DNA of 64,000 bases. Source: Agromyces sp. Leaf222. Its GTDB lineage: Bacteria; Actinomycetota; Actinomycetes; Actinomycetales; Microbacteriaceae. A program made the translations under genes and the position numbers. The DNA lies in the NCBI RefSeq assembly GCF_001421565.1, contig NZ_LMKQ01000002.1, positions 310,001-374,000 of the forward strand, written 5' to 3'. Below the pieces are notes generated by a model. That model saw only the letters and a program-made list of their open reading frames with translations. It ran no database searches and had not been told where the DNA came from. Below are positions 8,701 to 16,766 of the stretch, one piece after another. Numbering within the stretch: position 1 is the first letter of the stretch; each line of letters opens with the position of its first letter.

Positions 8701-9755
8701 ACGGATCGGGCTTCCCGATGCGCACGACGCGGGGCATCGAGCGCACCGAATGGGTGAGCACCGACCAGGTCGAGTGGTACCAGGACGCGTCGGTCGTCGA
8801 CGCCGGGTGGGAGGTCCGCGACATCCAGCGGGCGTACGAGCCCGGACAGAAGGTCGAGACGAGCTACTTCGGGCCGATCGTGCGTCCGTACGTCGGGCCG
8901 GGCTACTGGGCCCCGAATCGCACCGGCGACTACGCGCAGGTCAACCTGCCGTCGTGGGCCGACGGCGCGAACGCCGATCACACGGGTGCCTTCGACACGT
9001 ACTCCGGCGCCGCCGACCGGTCGCAGCTCACCGAGGTCTACCTCGACGGCGAGCTCGCCGCATCGGCGCCGTTCCAGGGCGCGACCGTCTGGGATCTCCC
9101 CGACGGCGAATCCGAATGGCGGGTCGTGAACACCGCGACGCACGACGGCACGTACCTGGCATCCTCGACCTCGACCACGACCGAGTGGACGTTCCGGTCC
9201 ACGGGCGCGGCGAGCGACTCCAGCCGGCAGCTCCTGCCGATGCTGCAGGCCTTCTACGACGTCGACCTCGACGACTCGGGCAAGGCGGGCGCCGAGCGCA
9301 AGCGCGGCGAGTCGGTCGAGCTCGGGCTCGAAGTCGGACACGTCGCCGAGGCATCCGGCATCGCGGCGATCTCCGGCGCGACGCTCGAGGCGCGGGTCGC
9401 CGGCGGCGGCTGGAAGAAGGTCGCGCTCAAGAAGACGGCAGCCGACACGACCGTCGATGCGCCGTCGCCCGACGGTGCGCCGATGTTCTCCGAGGGGCGC
9501 GACCTCGTGACGGCGTACGCGGCGAAGCTCGTCGTGCCCGACGCCGGCGCGTGGGTCGACCTGCGGGTGACGGCGACGGATGCCGCGGGCGCGACGTTCA
9601 GCCAGGAGATCGAGCGGGCGTTCGAGGTCGCGGCGGCGAAGAAGGGCGGCGGGAACGGCGGCCACCCCGGGAACGGCGGCGGCCACCCCGGGAACGGCGG
9701 CGGCGGTCACGGCGGCTGGGGCTGGCCCGGCTGGCACGGTGGCGGCCACCCCTGA
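5751..9755 (+). CDS. Secreted S8 (subtilisin-like) serine peptidase with PA-type insert and Gly/His tail
   Basis: A 1334-residue exported protease. Residues 1-38 are a signal peptide ending near ATADP. A propeptide follows to about residue 220. The catalytic triad is Asp in AVLDTGYDD (about 256), His in NGHGTHVAS (about 290) and Ser in GMSGTSMATPH (about 462); the oxyanion Asn is in VAAGNSS. Between about 800 and 930 lies a protease-associated-like region (LLLTVNDGDGE, IPVAAVSG). The rest is beta-rich. The final 35 residues are a low-complexity tail of GNGGHPG repeats with Trp, of unknown purpose. It should digest extracellular protein. A strong hairpin ends the transcript. Confidence 0.92.
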   Translation: MPRSTRPFAHRRSFAAAISGLVIGVAGVGAAALPATADPAGGGTPPPAASAAAPAAAGGTHTVTLITGDRVTVTDLAGGTHAVAIDAVDPGEAFQTIEVAGELHVLPRSAMPFVTAGVVDGDLFNVSRLIEYGYDDASVDATPVILELDDASSARSFSAPVPGIDVGAPLASIGGAAASAEHASAESTWAALTDAAASDARSFSAPGAVSLGGGVAAIHLDGKVQATLDSSVPYIGAPAAWAAGYTGDGVTVAVLDTGYDDTHPDLAGRVLADSTSFVPDESVSDDPNGHGTHVASTIAGTGAASGGTHRGVADGANLLVGKVLSATGEGQDSWIISAMEWAADRADIVSMSLGTRYGDDGTDLMSQALNEISAETDALFIVAAGNSSAPETVGSPGSAASALTIGSVDDPSGELSWFSSQGPLVRSGALKPDLAGPGNDVTAARSADSPGEGSYIGMSGTSMATPHVAGAAAIVKQQHPEYTGAQLRAALTSTATDVGLTPYQVGSGVVDVAAAIEADVVASGSGDFGMLTWGEDATPVTRMIEYANRGDAEVTIDLTATLTDTTPGAGGGVEPGRTAEASGTAEASDVLTMDAASLTIPAGETRSVVLTADPAKVPAGVQLSGVLTAAVAGDPVTRTALGIIAEAERYDLTVTATDFAGEPLETSGWIWNAATGWYTSFGVPGETTLRLPAGLYSVMSFMDVARDADTQAIALVGDPDVVLDGAASVAFDARDTKPVTVDVGEKGLEATVRRMDYRVDGFTGSALAPVWVDELYAQPMDAPEAESFDFTTRWRLQEPTLSLTAGKEQLDLIPQVGSTLLDGRIRAGAVDVGLGSAEEFAAVDVKGKVAVVTRSDVVSAPERSANAVAARAALLLTVNDGDGELSEWVGSDDYTADTPIPVAAVSGVQGRRVLAAIAKKPVTVSGTGIPNADEIWDIARYSDGSVPQKLDYRPKKLARIDTTYYGDPATVGEYRYDFVPGTEYGSGFPMRTTRGIERTEWVSTDQVEWYQDASVVDAGWEVRDIQRAYEPGQKVETSYFGPIVRPYVGPGYWAPNRTGDYAQVNLPSWADGANADHTGAFDTYSGAADRSQLTEVYLDGELAASAPFQGATVWDLPDGESEWRVVNTATHDGTYLASSTSTTTEWTFRSTGAASDSSRQLLPMLQAFYDVDLDDSGKAGAERKRGESVELGLEVGHVAEASGIAAISGATLEARVAGGGWKKVALKKTAADTTVDAPSPDGAPMFSEGRDLVTAYAAKLVVPDAGAWVDLRVTATDAAGATFSQEIERAFEVAAAKKGGGNGGHPGNGGGHPGNGGGGHGGWGWPGWHGGGHP

Positions 9756-9781
9756 CCTGATCGGGAGGCGATCGAGCGATC

Positions 9782-9813
9782 GGGAGGACCGGACCTTCGG
9801 GTTCGGTCCTCCC
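9782..9813. terminator. Strong bidirectional hairpin terminator
   Basis: A 14-bp stem (GGGAGGACCGGACC, 9782-9795, with 9800-9813; one G-T wobble) is capped by the stable UUCG tetraloop (9796-9799) and followed by CTTCGTG. It separates the convergent subtilase and MFS genes. Confidence 0.8.
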
Positions 9814-9838
9814 CTTCGTGCGGGATCCTCCCGAACGT

Positions 9839-11233
9839 TCAGTCGAGCGGCAGTTCGTCGCCCGGGGTGTCGCCCGCGGCCGCGACGCCCCGGCGGCGAC
9901 GCCGAACCCGCGGCGCATCGAGCCCGAGGTGCACGCGCGTGCGGCGGCGTTCGATGACGATGAACGTCGCGCCGAGCACCCAGAGCGGTACCTGCGTGAG
10001 GAACGCGATGCGGAACGCCTCGAGCGTGTAGGCGTCGGGCGTTCCGGCGCCCTGGGCGTCCATGGCGAGGCCGATGAAGAGGATCGCGAGCAGGGCCGCG
10101 AGGAACCCGCCGACGTTCACGATGCCCGTGGCCGTGCTGAGCCGGTGCGCCGGGTTGAAGGTGCGCGCGTGGTCGAAGCCGATCATCGAGGCCGGGCCGC
10201 CCGTGCTCATCGCGAACGCGAGCACGAACAGGAGCCAGAGCGGCGACTGGCCCGGCCAGGCGATCACCACGAGCCAGACGACGGCCTGCAGGCCGATGAT
10301 CGGCAGCACGAGCATGCGCGAGCGGCGCATCGGATGCCGGCTCGAGAGGGCGCCGATCACCGGCCCCGAGAGCATGCCGCACACGACGTAGACGCTGAAC
10401 ACGAGCGAGGCGACCGGCGCGCTGAGCCCCTCGCCGACGGTCAGGAACGGGAAGCCCCAGAGCAGCATGAACGCGGTGCCCGAGAAGGGCGTCGTGAAGT
10501 GCGACCAGAACGCGAGCCGGGTCGCCGGATGCGCCCACGACTGGCGGAAGCCCTCGCGGAAGTCGACCGACGAGCGCACGATCTGGATCGCGCCCGTCTG
10601 GGTGTCGACCGAGACGTCCTCGGCCCGGTCGGGCGGACGGTTGCGGATCACGGCGAACGTCAGCACGGTGAACAGCAGGCCGAGGCCGGCGAGGCTGCCG
10701 AACGCGATCGTCCACGTGGTCGCGTGCAGCAGGGCGGCGAGCGGGAAGATCGCGGCGAGCTGGCCGAACTGGCCGAGGATGCCGGTCATCTGCACGAGGA
10801 ACGGTGCCTGCCTCGCCGGGAACCACACGGCGACCACGCGCAGCACGCTCGGGAACACGGCCGCGTCGCCGGCGCCGACGAGCATGCGCGCGACGATCGC
10901 CCATCCGACATCGGGCGCGAACGCGAGCACGGCCTGGCCGATCGCCATGAGGGCCATGCCGATCGTGATCATGGGTCGAGCGCCGATGCGGTCGAGCAGC
11001 ACGCCCACCGGGATCTGCATGCCGCCGTAGACCGCGAGCTGGATCACCGCGAACATCGAGAGGGTCGAGGCATCCGCGTCGAATCGCACCGCCGCATCGA
11101 CGCCGACGGCCGAGAGCGAGGTGCGGTTCGTGATCGAGAGCATGTACGCGGCGACGCCGACGCCCCAGATGAGCCACAGGCGCCACGGGGGCACCTGGGC
11201 GAACGCGGGTGCCGCGGGCGTGGGAATGCTCAC
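9839..11233 (-). CDS. MFS transporter
   Basis: A 464-residue membrane protein with about 12 predicted helices, starting at the GTG at 11233 (the open frame continues upstream but without plausible membrane or start signals). The motif A signature between helices 2 and 3 is GVLLDRIGARP. The first helix follows VPPWRLWLIWGVGV. The C-terminus is cytoplasmic and basic (RRRRGVAAAGD). The substrate is unknown; the closest general look is of anion or carboxylate:H+ symporters. Its promoter region is shared with the divergent SDR operon and contains a CATACCG operator, so it may move the substrate or product of the regulon (inference). Confidence 0.8.
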   Translation of the reverse strand: MSIPTPAAPAFAQVPPWRLWLIWGVGVAAYMLSITNRTSLSAVGVDAAVRFDADASTLSMFAVIQLAVYGGMQIPVGVLLDRIGARPMITIGMALMAIGQAVLAFAPDVGWAIVARMLVGAGDAAVFPSVLRVVAVWFPARQAPFLVQMTGILGQFGQLAAIFPLAALLHATTWTIAFGSLAGLGLLFTVLTFAVIRNRPPDRAEDVSVDTQTGAIQIVRSSVDFREGFRQSWAHPATRLAFWSHFTTPFSGTAFMLLWGFPFLTVGEGLSAPVASLVFSVYVVCGMLSGPVIGALSSRHPMRRSRMLVLPIIGLQAVVWLVVIAWPGQSPLWLLFVLAFAMSTGGPASMIGFDHARTFNPAHRLSTATGIVNVGGFLAALLAILFIGLAMDAQGAGTPDAYTLEAFRIAFLTQVPLWVLGATFIVIERRRTRVHLGLDAPRVRRRRRGVAAAGDTPGDELPLD

Positions 11234-11301
11234 CAGTCCATCTTCACCCCTCGGGAAGACGCGCACGTGCGCGGCGGCTGCGTCCTGGGCGCGGAATGGG
11301 C

Positions 11302-11336
11302 TACACTTTGGGGCATACCGTCCAGTCGGTATGCCC
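11302..11336 (+). promoter_or_regulatory. Operator site 1 (CATACCG-N6-CGGTATG) overlapping promoter of the SDR operon
   Basis: Perfect 10-bp arms GGGCATACCG (11311-11320) and CGGTATGCCC (11327-11336) flank TCCAGT. A possible -10 box TACACT lies at 11302-11307, placing the operator over the expected transcription start of the SDR gene at 11394. It sits between divergent MFS and SDR genes. Same operator as at 15924, 38264 and 44898. Confidence 0.8.
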
Positions 11337-11393
11337 GGCCCTGCTCCGGCACGGCCGCGGCATCCGCACACCGCGAACTCGAAGGGGAGACGC

Positions 11394-12152
11394 GTGCAGA
11401 GGTTCGAATCGAGCGTAGCGCTCATCACCGGCGGCAGCCGGGGCATCGGCCTGGCGATCGCGAGACGCCTCGTCGACGAGGGCGCCCACGTCGTCATCAC
11501 CGGGCGCTCGCAGGAGTCGCTCGACGCGGCCGTCGCCGACCTCGGGATCGACGACGCCACCGGGCGGCCCCGCGCCACCGGCATCGCCGGCAAGGCCGAC
11601 GACCCGGAACACCGCGCCGCCGTCTTCGCCCACATCTCCTCGCACCACGGCCGCCTCGACCACCTCGTGAACAACGCCGGCGTCAACCCGGCCTATGGTC
11701 CGGCGCTCGAGATCGAGACGTCCGCGATCCGCAAGATCCTCGAGGTCAACGTGATCGCCGCGCTCGAGTGGACCCGTGACGCCGTCGCCGCAGGGCTCAG
11801 TCGCTCGATCGTCAACCTCTCGTCGATCTCCGCGGTGGCCGCGGCCCCCGGCATCGCGTTCTACGGCGTCTCGAAGGCGGCGCTCATGAACCTCACGATC
11901 CAACTCGCGCACGAGCTCGCGCCCGGCATCCGCGTCAACGCCGTCGCCCCGGCCGTCATCAAGACCGCCTTCGCCCGCGCGCTCTACGAGGGCCGCGAGG
12001 CCGAGGTCGCCGCCGAGTACCCCATGCAACGCCTGGGCGTGCCCGACGACGTGGCGGGCCCCGTCGCGTTCCTCCTCTCCGAGGACGCCGCGTGGATCAC
12101 CGGGCAGACGATCCTCATCGACGGCGGCTCGAGCCTGCGGCCGATCGGCTGA
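11394..12152 (+). CDS. SDR-family NAD(P)-dependent oxidoreductase
   Basis: A 252-residue classical SDR; the start is GTG with GGGGAG 8 bases upstream. Cofactor motif TGGSRGIG (residues 10-17), NNAG at about 90, and the catalytic Ser-Tyr-Lys in NLSSISAV and FYGVSK. The C-terminus GQTILIDGGSS is typical. Substrate unknown; it probably interconverts a hydroxyl and keto group of a pathway intermediate. It is the first gene of a four-gene run (SDR, TetR, quinone oxidoreductase-like, SDR) led by operator site 1. Confidence 0.85.
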   Translation: MQRFESSVALITGGSRGIGLAIARRLVDEGAHVVITGRSQESLDAAVADLGIDDATGRPRATGIAGKADDPEHRAAVFAHISSHHGRLDHLVNNAGVNPAYGPALEIETSAIRKILEVNVIAALEWTRDAVAAGLSRSIVNLSSISAVAAAPGIAFYGVSKAALMNLTIQLAHELAPGIRVNAVAPAVIKTAFARALYEGREAEVAAEYPMQRLGVPDDVAGPVAFLLSEDAAWITGQTILIDGGSSLRPIG

Positions 12153-12239
12153 GGCCCGGCCCACCCGACGACGACTCCCGGCGCCGGCCCGCGACATCCG
12201 CCACCGACATCCCGAACCCGACACAGAGACGAGAACCAC

Positions 12240-12860
12240 ATGAAGGAGACCAGCGTCGCCGACGACGTGATGCGAGCGGCCGTCGAGCTGTTCGCCGCGA
12301 ACGGGTACGCGAACACGAGCGTGCAGCAGGTCGTGGAGGCGGCGGGCGTCACCAAGGGTGCGATGTACCACTACTTCCAGTCGAAGGATGACCTGCTCTT
12401 CGGCATCTACGACCGCATGCTCTCGCTGCAGAAGGAGCACCTCGACGCCATCATCGAGCGCGGGGGAGCGGTCGGCGATGTCGTGCGGGCCGTGTGCGTC
12501 GACGTCATCGAGACGTCGATCGACTTCCTGCCGGAGGGCACCGTGTTCTTCCGCAGCATGCACATGCTCACGGCGCCCAGGCAGTCCGAGGTCACCCGCC
12601 GGCGGCGCGACTACAACGACACGTTCGCGGCGCTCATCGAGCAGGGGCAGGCCGAGGGGCTGTACCGCAGCGACATCCCGCGCCCGGTGCTCATCGCGAA
12701 CTTCTTCGCCGACGTGCACTACCTCTCGCACTGGTACTCGCCCGAGGGGCCAGAGGGCAAGACGCTGCTCGCCGAGCAGCTGACCGACCTGTACCTCGCG
12801 GGCATCGATGCGAGCGCGGCCGGTCGGGGCGGGGCATCCGATCGGGGCGGGGCATCGTGA
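12240..12860 (+). CDS. TetR-family regulator, KstR2-like; candidate regulator of the CATACCG regulon
   Basis: A 206-residue TetR protein. The N-terminal HTH covers residues about 8-52 with the recognition helix region AAGVTKGAMYHYFQSKDDLL. The C-terminal ligand domain (about 75-190) resembles acyl-CoA-responsive TetR proteins of actinobacteria, such as KstR2. The tail is a low-complexity Gly/Ala/Ser stretch. It is the second gene of the operon whose promoter has operator site 1, and its stop overlaps the next start by GTGA. Its position and family make it the best candidate for binding all four CATACCG-N6-CGGTATG sites; this is inference. Confidence 0.85.
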   Translation: MKETSVADDVMRAAVELFAANGYANTSVQQVVEAAGVTKGAMYHYFQSKDDLLFGIYDRMLSLQKEHLDAIIERGGAVGDVVRAVCVDVIETSIDFLPEGTVFFRSMHMLTAPRQSEVTRRRRDYNDTFAALIEQGQAEGLYRSDIPRPVLIANFFADVHYLSHWYSPEGPEGKTLLAEQLTDLYLAGIDASAAGRGGASDRGGAS

Positions 12861-13948
12861 GCGAGCGGATGCCGCGGGCGGGCGCCGCGACGGAGGCCGC
12901 CGGGTCGGGCAGCGGCGCCCTGCCCGAGACCATGCGGGCGTGGCGCGTCGTGCGCCACGGCGAACCGACCGACGTGCTCGAGCTGCACGACGTGCCGGTG
13001 CCGCAGCCCGGAACCGGCGAGCTGCTGCTGCGCACGGGCGCCGTCGCGGTGAACTTCCCCGACGTGCTGCTCTGCCGCGGCGAGTACCAGGTGCGCCCCG
13101 AGCTGCCGTTCGTGCCGGGCATCGAGCTCGTGGGCGAGGTCGTGGCCGTGGGCGACGGCGTTGCGGCATCCGCCGCGACCGCCGGCCTGCGACCCTTCGA
13201 GCCGGGCGACCGCGTCGTCGCCTCGCACATCGGCGTGCTCTCGGAGTACGCGATCGTGAAGGCGGATGCCGCGCACCTCGCGCCCGCGTCGCTCGACGAC
13301 GTGCAGGCGGCCGGGCTCGTCATCGCCTACCAGACGGCGTGGTTCGGCCTGCATCGGCGGGCCGCCCTGCAGCCGGGCGAGACGCTGCTCGTGCACGCCG
13401 CCGCCGGTGGCGTCGGCACCGCGGCGGTGCAGCTCGGCGTCGCGGCCGGCGCCCGAGTGATCGCCGTCGTCGGATCCGCCGCCAAGGCGGAGACCGCCCG
13501 CGCGGCGGGCGCCGAGACGGTCATCGTGCGCGCCGAGACCGAGGACTTCGCCTCCGTCGTCAACGAGCTCACGAAGGGGCGCGGTGCCGACGTCGTGTTC
13601 GACCCGGTGGGCGGCGACGCCTTCACGCGCACGACGAAGTGCATCGCGTTCGAGGGCCGGATCGTCGTGGTCGGCTTCGCGAGCGGCGAGATCCCGCCCG
13701 TTCGCGCGAACCACGCGCTCGTGAAGAACTACTCGGTGCTCGGGCTGCACTGGGCGCTCTACCAGCAGATCCGGCCCGAACTCGTGCGCGAGGCGCATGC
13801 CGAGCTCTTGCGGCTCGCGGATGCCGGGGCGATCGCCCCGGTCGCGGGCGGCGTCGTCGACTTCGCGGAGGCACCGGCGGCGATCCAGGAGCTCGCGGGC
13901 GGGGCCACCGTCGGGCGGCTCGTCGTGCGTGTGGCGGGTGACGCGTGA
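12857..13948 (+). CDS. NADPH:quinone oxidoreductase-like MDR protein
   Basis: A 363-residue zinc-free MDR enzyme. After a variable 25-residue start come the GroES-like domain (MRAWRVVRHGEPTDVLEL, NFPDVLLCRGEYQ, PFVPGIELVGEV) and the Rossmann domain with AAAGGVGTAAVQLG (about residues 177-190). No zinc-binding Cys set is seen. Relatives reduce quinones or the double bond of alpha,beta-unsaturated carbonyls or enoyl-CoA with NADPH. In this operon, reduction or oxidation of an unsaturated acyl intermediate is plausible. Both ends overlap neighbours by GTGA. Confidence 0.83.
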   Translation: MSERMPRAGAATEAAGSGSGALPETMRAWRVVRHGEPTDVLELHDVPVPQPGTGELLLRTGAVAVNFPDVLLCRGEYQVRPELPFVPGIELVGEVVAVGDGVAASAATAGLRPFEPGDRVVASHIGVLSEYAIVKADAAHLAPASLDDVQAAGLVIAYQTAWFGLHRRAALQPGETLLVHAAAGGVGTAAVQLGVAAGARVIAVVGSAAKAETARAAGAETVIVRAETEDFASVVNELTKGRGADVVFDPVGGDAFTRTTKCIAFEGRIVVVGFASGEIPPVRANHALVKNYSVLGLHWALYQQIRPELVREAHAELLRLADAGAIAPVAGGVVDFAEAPAAIQELAGGATVGRLVVRVAGDA

Positions 13949-14730
13949 TCGCGGCATCCGGACCCGTCGGTTCCGGCCCCGTCGGCCCTGGACTCGGACT
14001 CGACCTCGGCGGCCGCGTCACGCTCGTCACCGGTGGCGCGCGCGGACTCGGCGCGGCCTACGTGCGGGCCCTGCACGCGGCGGGCGCCCGGGTGGTCGCC
14101 GCCGACCTGCTCGACGACGAGGGTCGCGCGCTCGCCGCTGAACTCGGCGAACGCGCGCGGTTCGTGCACCTCGACGTGACCGACGAGGCGTCGTGGACGG
14201 CCGCCGTCGACGCGACGCTCGAGGCCTTCGGCGCCGTCGACGTGCTCGTGAACAACGCGGGCATCGCGAACGCGGCGCCCATCGAGCACCTCACCCTCGC
14301 GAAGTGGGACGCCGTCATCGCGGTGAACCTCACGGGCGTGTTCCTCGGATGCCGCGCCGTCGTGCCCGCGATGAAGGCGCAGGGTTCGGGCTCGATCATC
14401 AACATCTCGTCGGTCGAGGGCATGCGCGGCTCGCCGGGCCTGCACGGCTACACGGCGTCGAAGTTCGGCGTGCGCGGACTCAGCCAGTCGCTCGCGGTCG
14501 AGCTCGGGGCCTCCGGCATCAGGGTGAACTCGGTGCATCCCGGGCTGATCCTCACCGACATGACCTCCCGCATCGACCCGTCGAAGCTCGACATCCCGCT
14601 CGGGCGCCCGGCGATGCCCGACGAGGTCGCCGGCACGATCGTGTTCCTCGCGAGCGACGCGTCGTCGTTCACGAGCGGCGCGGAGTTCGTCGTCGACGGC
14701 GGCATGATCGCGGGCATCCCGCACCACTGA
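13945..14730 (+). CDS. SDR-family oxidoreductase (3-alpha/3-oxoacyl reductase type)
   Basis: A 261-residue SDR with the cofactor motif [10 protein letters not shown] (about residues 29-38), NNAGIAN (about 105), and the catalytic Ser in NISSVEG and Tyr/Lys in YTASK. The first 20 residues are a Gly/Pro/Ser-rich extension. The start overlaps the upstream stop (GTGA). It ends the operon controlled by operator site 1. Substrate unknown. Confidence 0.83.
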   Translation: MIAASGPVGSGPVGPGLGLDLGGRVTLVTGGARGLGAAYVRALHAAGARVVAADLLDDEGRALAAELGERARFVHLDVTDEASWTAAVDATLEAFGAVDVLVNNAGIANAAPIEHLTLAKWDAVIAVNLTGVFLGCRAVVPAMKAQGSGSIINISSVEGMRGSPGLHGYTASKFGVRGLSQSLAVELGASGIRVNSVHPGLILTDMTSRIDPSKLDIPLGRPAMPDEVAGTIVFLASDASSFTSGAEFVVDGGMIAGIPHH

Positions 14731-14902
14731 GCGCGGGCGCCGTGCGCCGCCCGGCTGCGCCGCCCGGCTGCGCCGCGCCGATCGAGTGCGCCGAGTGGTC
14801 ACGATGCGTCGACTCCCGGCATCCGGATGCCGCACTTCGTGACCTCTCGGTGAACGCATGCCCCGTGTCGGAGCCGTGACGAGCCCCGCACTGCGGTGCC
14901 GG

Positions 14903-15844
14903 CTAGGCGCTCAGCGTCGGGAAGCTCCAGCTGCCGTCGGCGATCTCGGCGCGCGGGCGGTAGAGCCGCACGAGGTAGTTCCAGCCCTCGGCGATCGGGA
15001 TCGCGTTCGGCACGTCGGCCGGGTAGTCGCCGAAGCGCACGGTCGTCGATCCGTCGGCATTGCGCACGCCGGTGATGTTGTTCACCGTGTACGCACCGCG
15101 CTCGTTGGGCTCGAAGAACCCCTTCGCGTTGTACACCGAGATCGACCAGAAGCCGTCGACCGGGACGTCCGCCACCGTGAGTTCGTAGGTGCCGACGGGC
15201 AGCCGCGGGTCGACGCCGAGGTACGACGCCTCGCTGCTCGGGAGGCCGCCCCAGCCCGCGGCGGTGCCGATGAGGTGGCGCACCGGGTCGACCTCGTGCT
15301 TCGCGCCGAACGTGCGGTCGAAGCCCGTGAGGTTGCGGGCGAGGGCGAGCAGTGCGTCGCGGGTCTCGTCGAGCGAGGCGGTGTCGTACTCGGGGGACTC
15401 GAACGGGGTCGCGTCGGCGCCGGTGGCGAGCGAGATGGCGTCCTGGATCGCGGCGACCGCGGCGATGTCGGTGGGGTCCGCCGGGTCGACGAGCGTGCGC
15501 ACGGCGACCACGACGTACGGCGTGCCGAAGCGCTCGGCGGTGATCTCGTAGTCGCCCGGATCGTGGAAGACGGCGTCGATGTAGTGGTCCTCGTTGACGA
15601 CCATCGCCGAGAGGTAGCGATCGCCGTGCTCGGGGAGCGTCAGCGTGGCGCCGGCCGTGGCGTCGACCACGGCGAAGCTGTAGAGCGTGTCGCGGTTCAT
15701 GCGGATCACGGCCTGCTCCTCGACCGACGCGGGCTCGCGATTGTGCAGGAACCGGCCGACGCCGCCTGCATTTCGCTGCAGGTCGTGGAACATGCGGTCG
15801 GTCTCGGCGCGGGCGAAGTTGTCGACGTTCACGTGGATGCTCAC
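14903..15844 (-). CDS. DUF1254/DUF1214-like protein
   Basis: A 313-residue soluble protein with a GTG start (VSIHVNVDNFARAE). The N-terminal half contains QAVIRMNRDTLYSFAVVD, typical of DUF1254. The C-terminal half has FWSISVYNAKGFFEPN and YTVNNITG followed by NYLVRLYRP, typical of DUF1214. No signal peptide is evident, unlike many relatives. The biochemical function of this family is not established. The gene is divergent from the Liv importer and shares the intergenic operator site 2, so it is probably co-regulated with uptake. Confidence 0.8.
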   Translation of the reverse strand: MSIHVNVDNFARAETDRMFHDLQRNAGGVGRFLHNREPASVEEQAVIRMNRDTLYSFAVVDATAGATLTLPEHGDRYLSAMVVNEDHYIDAVFHDPGDYEITAERFGTPYVVVAVRTLVDPADPTDIAAVAAIQDAISLATGADATPFESPEYDTASLDETRDALLALARNLTGFDRTFGAKHEVDPVRHLIGTAAGWGGLPSSEASYLGVDPRLPVGTYELTVADVPVDGFWSISVYNAKGFFEPNERGAYTVNNITGVRNADGSTTVRFGDYPADVPNAIPIAEGWNYLVRLYRPRAEIADGSWSFPTLSA

Positions 15845-15923
15845 CGTCCGATCGTCGCACGCACCCTCGCACGGGAGGTCGAGGTGGTGGCGGGCGGCGC
15901 GTCGCGCGAGTGCGGAACTCGGG

Positions 15924-15943
15924 CATACCGTCTGGTCGGTATC
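15924..15943 (+). promoter_or_regulatory. Operator site 2 (CATACCG-N6-CGGTATC)
   Basis: CATACCG (15924-15930), spacer TCTGGT, CGGTATC (15937-15943); one arm differs by one base from the other three sites. It lies between the DUF1254-like gene (start 15844) and the Liv-type importer (start 15984). A possible -10 TACAGT follows at 15949. Confidence 0.75.
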
Positions 15944-15983
15944 TGTTGTACAGTGACCTTGCAACCGACACGAAGAGGTGCCG

Positions 15984-16766
15984 ATGAACCACATACCGAG
16001 CGACGTGGAGCAGGTCTCCACCGCCGCATCCGATGCCATATCCGATCCCGAACCGCGGCTGCGGGTCGGCGCGCTGACCGTGCGATTCGGCGGGCTCACC
16101 GCGCTCGACGACGTCTCGTTCGAGGTCGGCCGCGGCGAGGTCGTCGCCCTCATCGGCCCCAACGGCGCCGGCAAGACGACGGTGTTCAACGCCGTGTGCG
16201 GGCTCGTTCGGCGGGCCTCGGGCGACATCCGCATCGACGGCGCCCCCGCTCCCGCCAGGTCGACGGACCTCGTCGCGCGCGGCGTCGCCCGCACCCTGCA
16301 GGGCCTCGGCCTCTTCGACTCGATGAGCGTGTTCGAGAACGTACTCGTGCCGCTCGAGGCACGGGGGAGCAGGGCCGACGCCGAAGCGCAGGCGAGCGGA
16401 TGCCTCGAGCTGCTCGGTATCGCCCAGCTCGCGTCGCGGCCGGTCGCCGCCCTGCCCTACCCGGAGCGCAAGCGCGTCGCGCTCGCACGGGCCCTCGTGA
16501 CCGATCCCGACCTGCTGCTGCTCGACGAGCCGGCCGGTGGACTCGGCGAGGAGGACATCGACGCGCTCGCCGACGTCGTGCGCGAGGTCGCGGCATCCGG
16601 ATGCTCGGTGCTGCTCGTCGAGCACCACGTGGACTTCGTGATGGGCGTCGCCGACCGCATCGTCGTGCTCGACTTCGGACGCGTCATCGCCTGCGGCACG
16701 CCGGACGAGGTGCGCGCCGACCCCCGCGTCGAAGAGGCGTACCTCGGGATCGAGCCGGCCGCATGA
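15984..16766 (+). CDS. Liv-type ABC transporter ATP-binding protein (LivG-like)
   Basis: A 260-residue ATPase. The ATG at 15984 is preferred over the GTG six bases earlier because AGAGG stands five bases before it. Walker A is GPNGAGKTT (about residues 56-64), Walker B LLLLDEPAGGL, and the H-loop LVEHHVDFV. The signature region ALPYPERKRVAL replaces the usual SYGxQRR, a divergent C-loop. The C-terminal extension (LDFGRVIACGTPDEV, YLG) is the LivG signature. Energises uptake of branched-chain amino acids or, in catabolic loci like this, of organic acids. Confidence 0.88.
   Translation: MNHIPSDVEQVSTAASDAISDPEPRLRVGALTVRFGGLTALDDVSFEVGRGEVVALIGPNGAGKTTVFNAVCGLVRRASGDIRIDGAPAPARSTDLVARGVARTLQGLGLFDSMSVFENVLVPLEARGSRADAEAQASGCLELLGIAQLASRPVAALPYPERKRVALARALVTDPDLLLLDEPAGGLGEEDIDALADVVREVAASGCSVLLVEHHVDFVMGVADRIVVLDFGRVIACGTPDEVRADPRVEEAYLGIEPAA

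Noticed and set aside
6933..11186. A 1417-codon open frame on the minus strand opposite the subtilase
   Set aside because: Arg/Gly/Asp-rich translation without domains, opposite a gene with an intact catalytic triad. It is an artefact of high GC.
15990..15997. Another CATACCG sequence at the start of the LivG-like gene
   Set aside because: Only a half-site, without the CGGTATG arm, and within the coding region.
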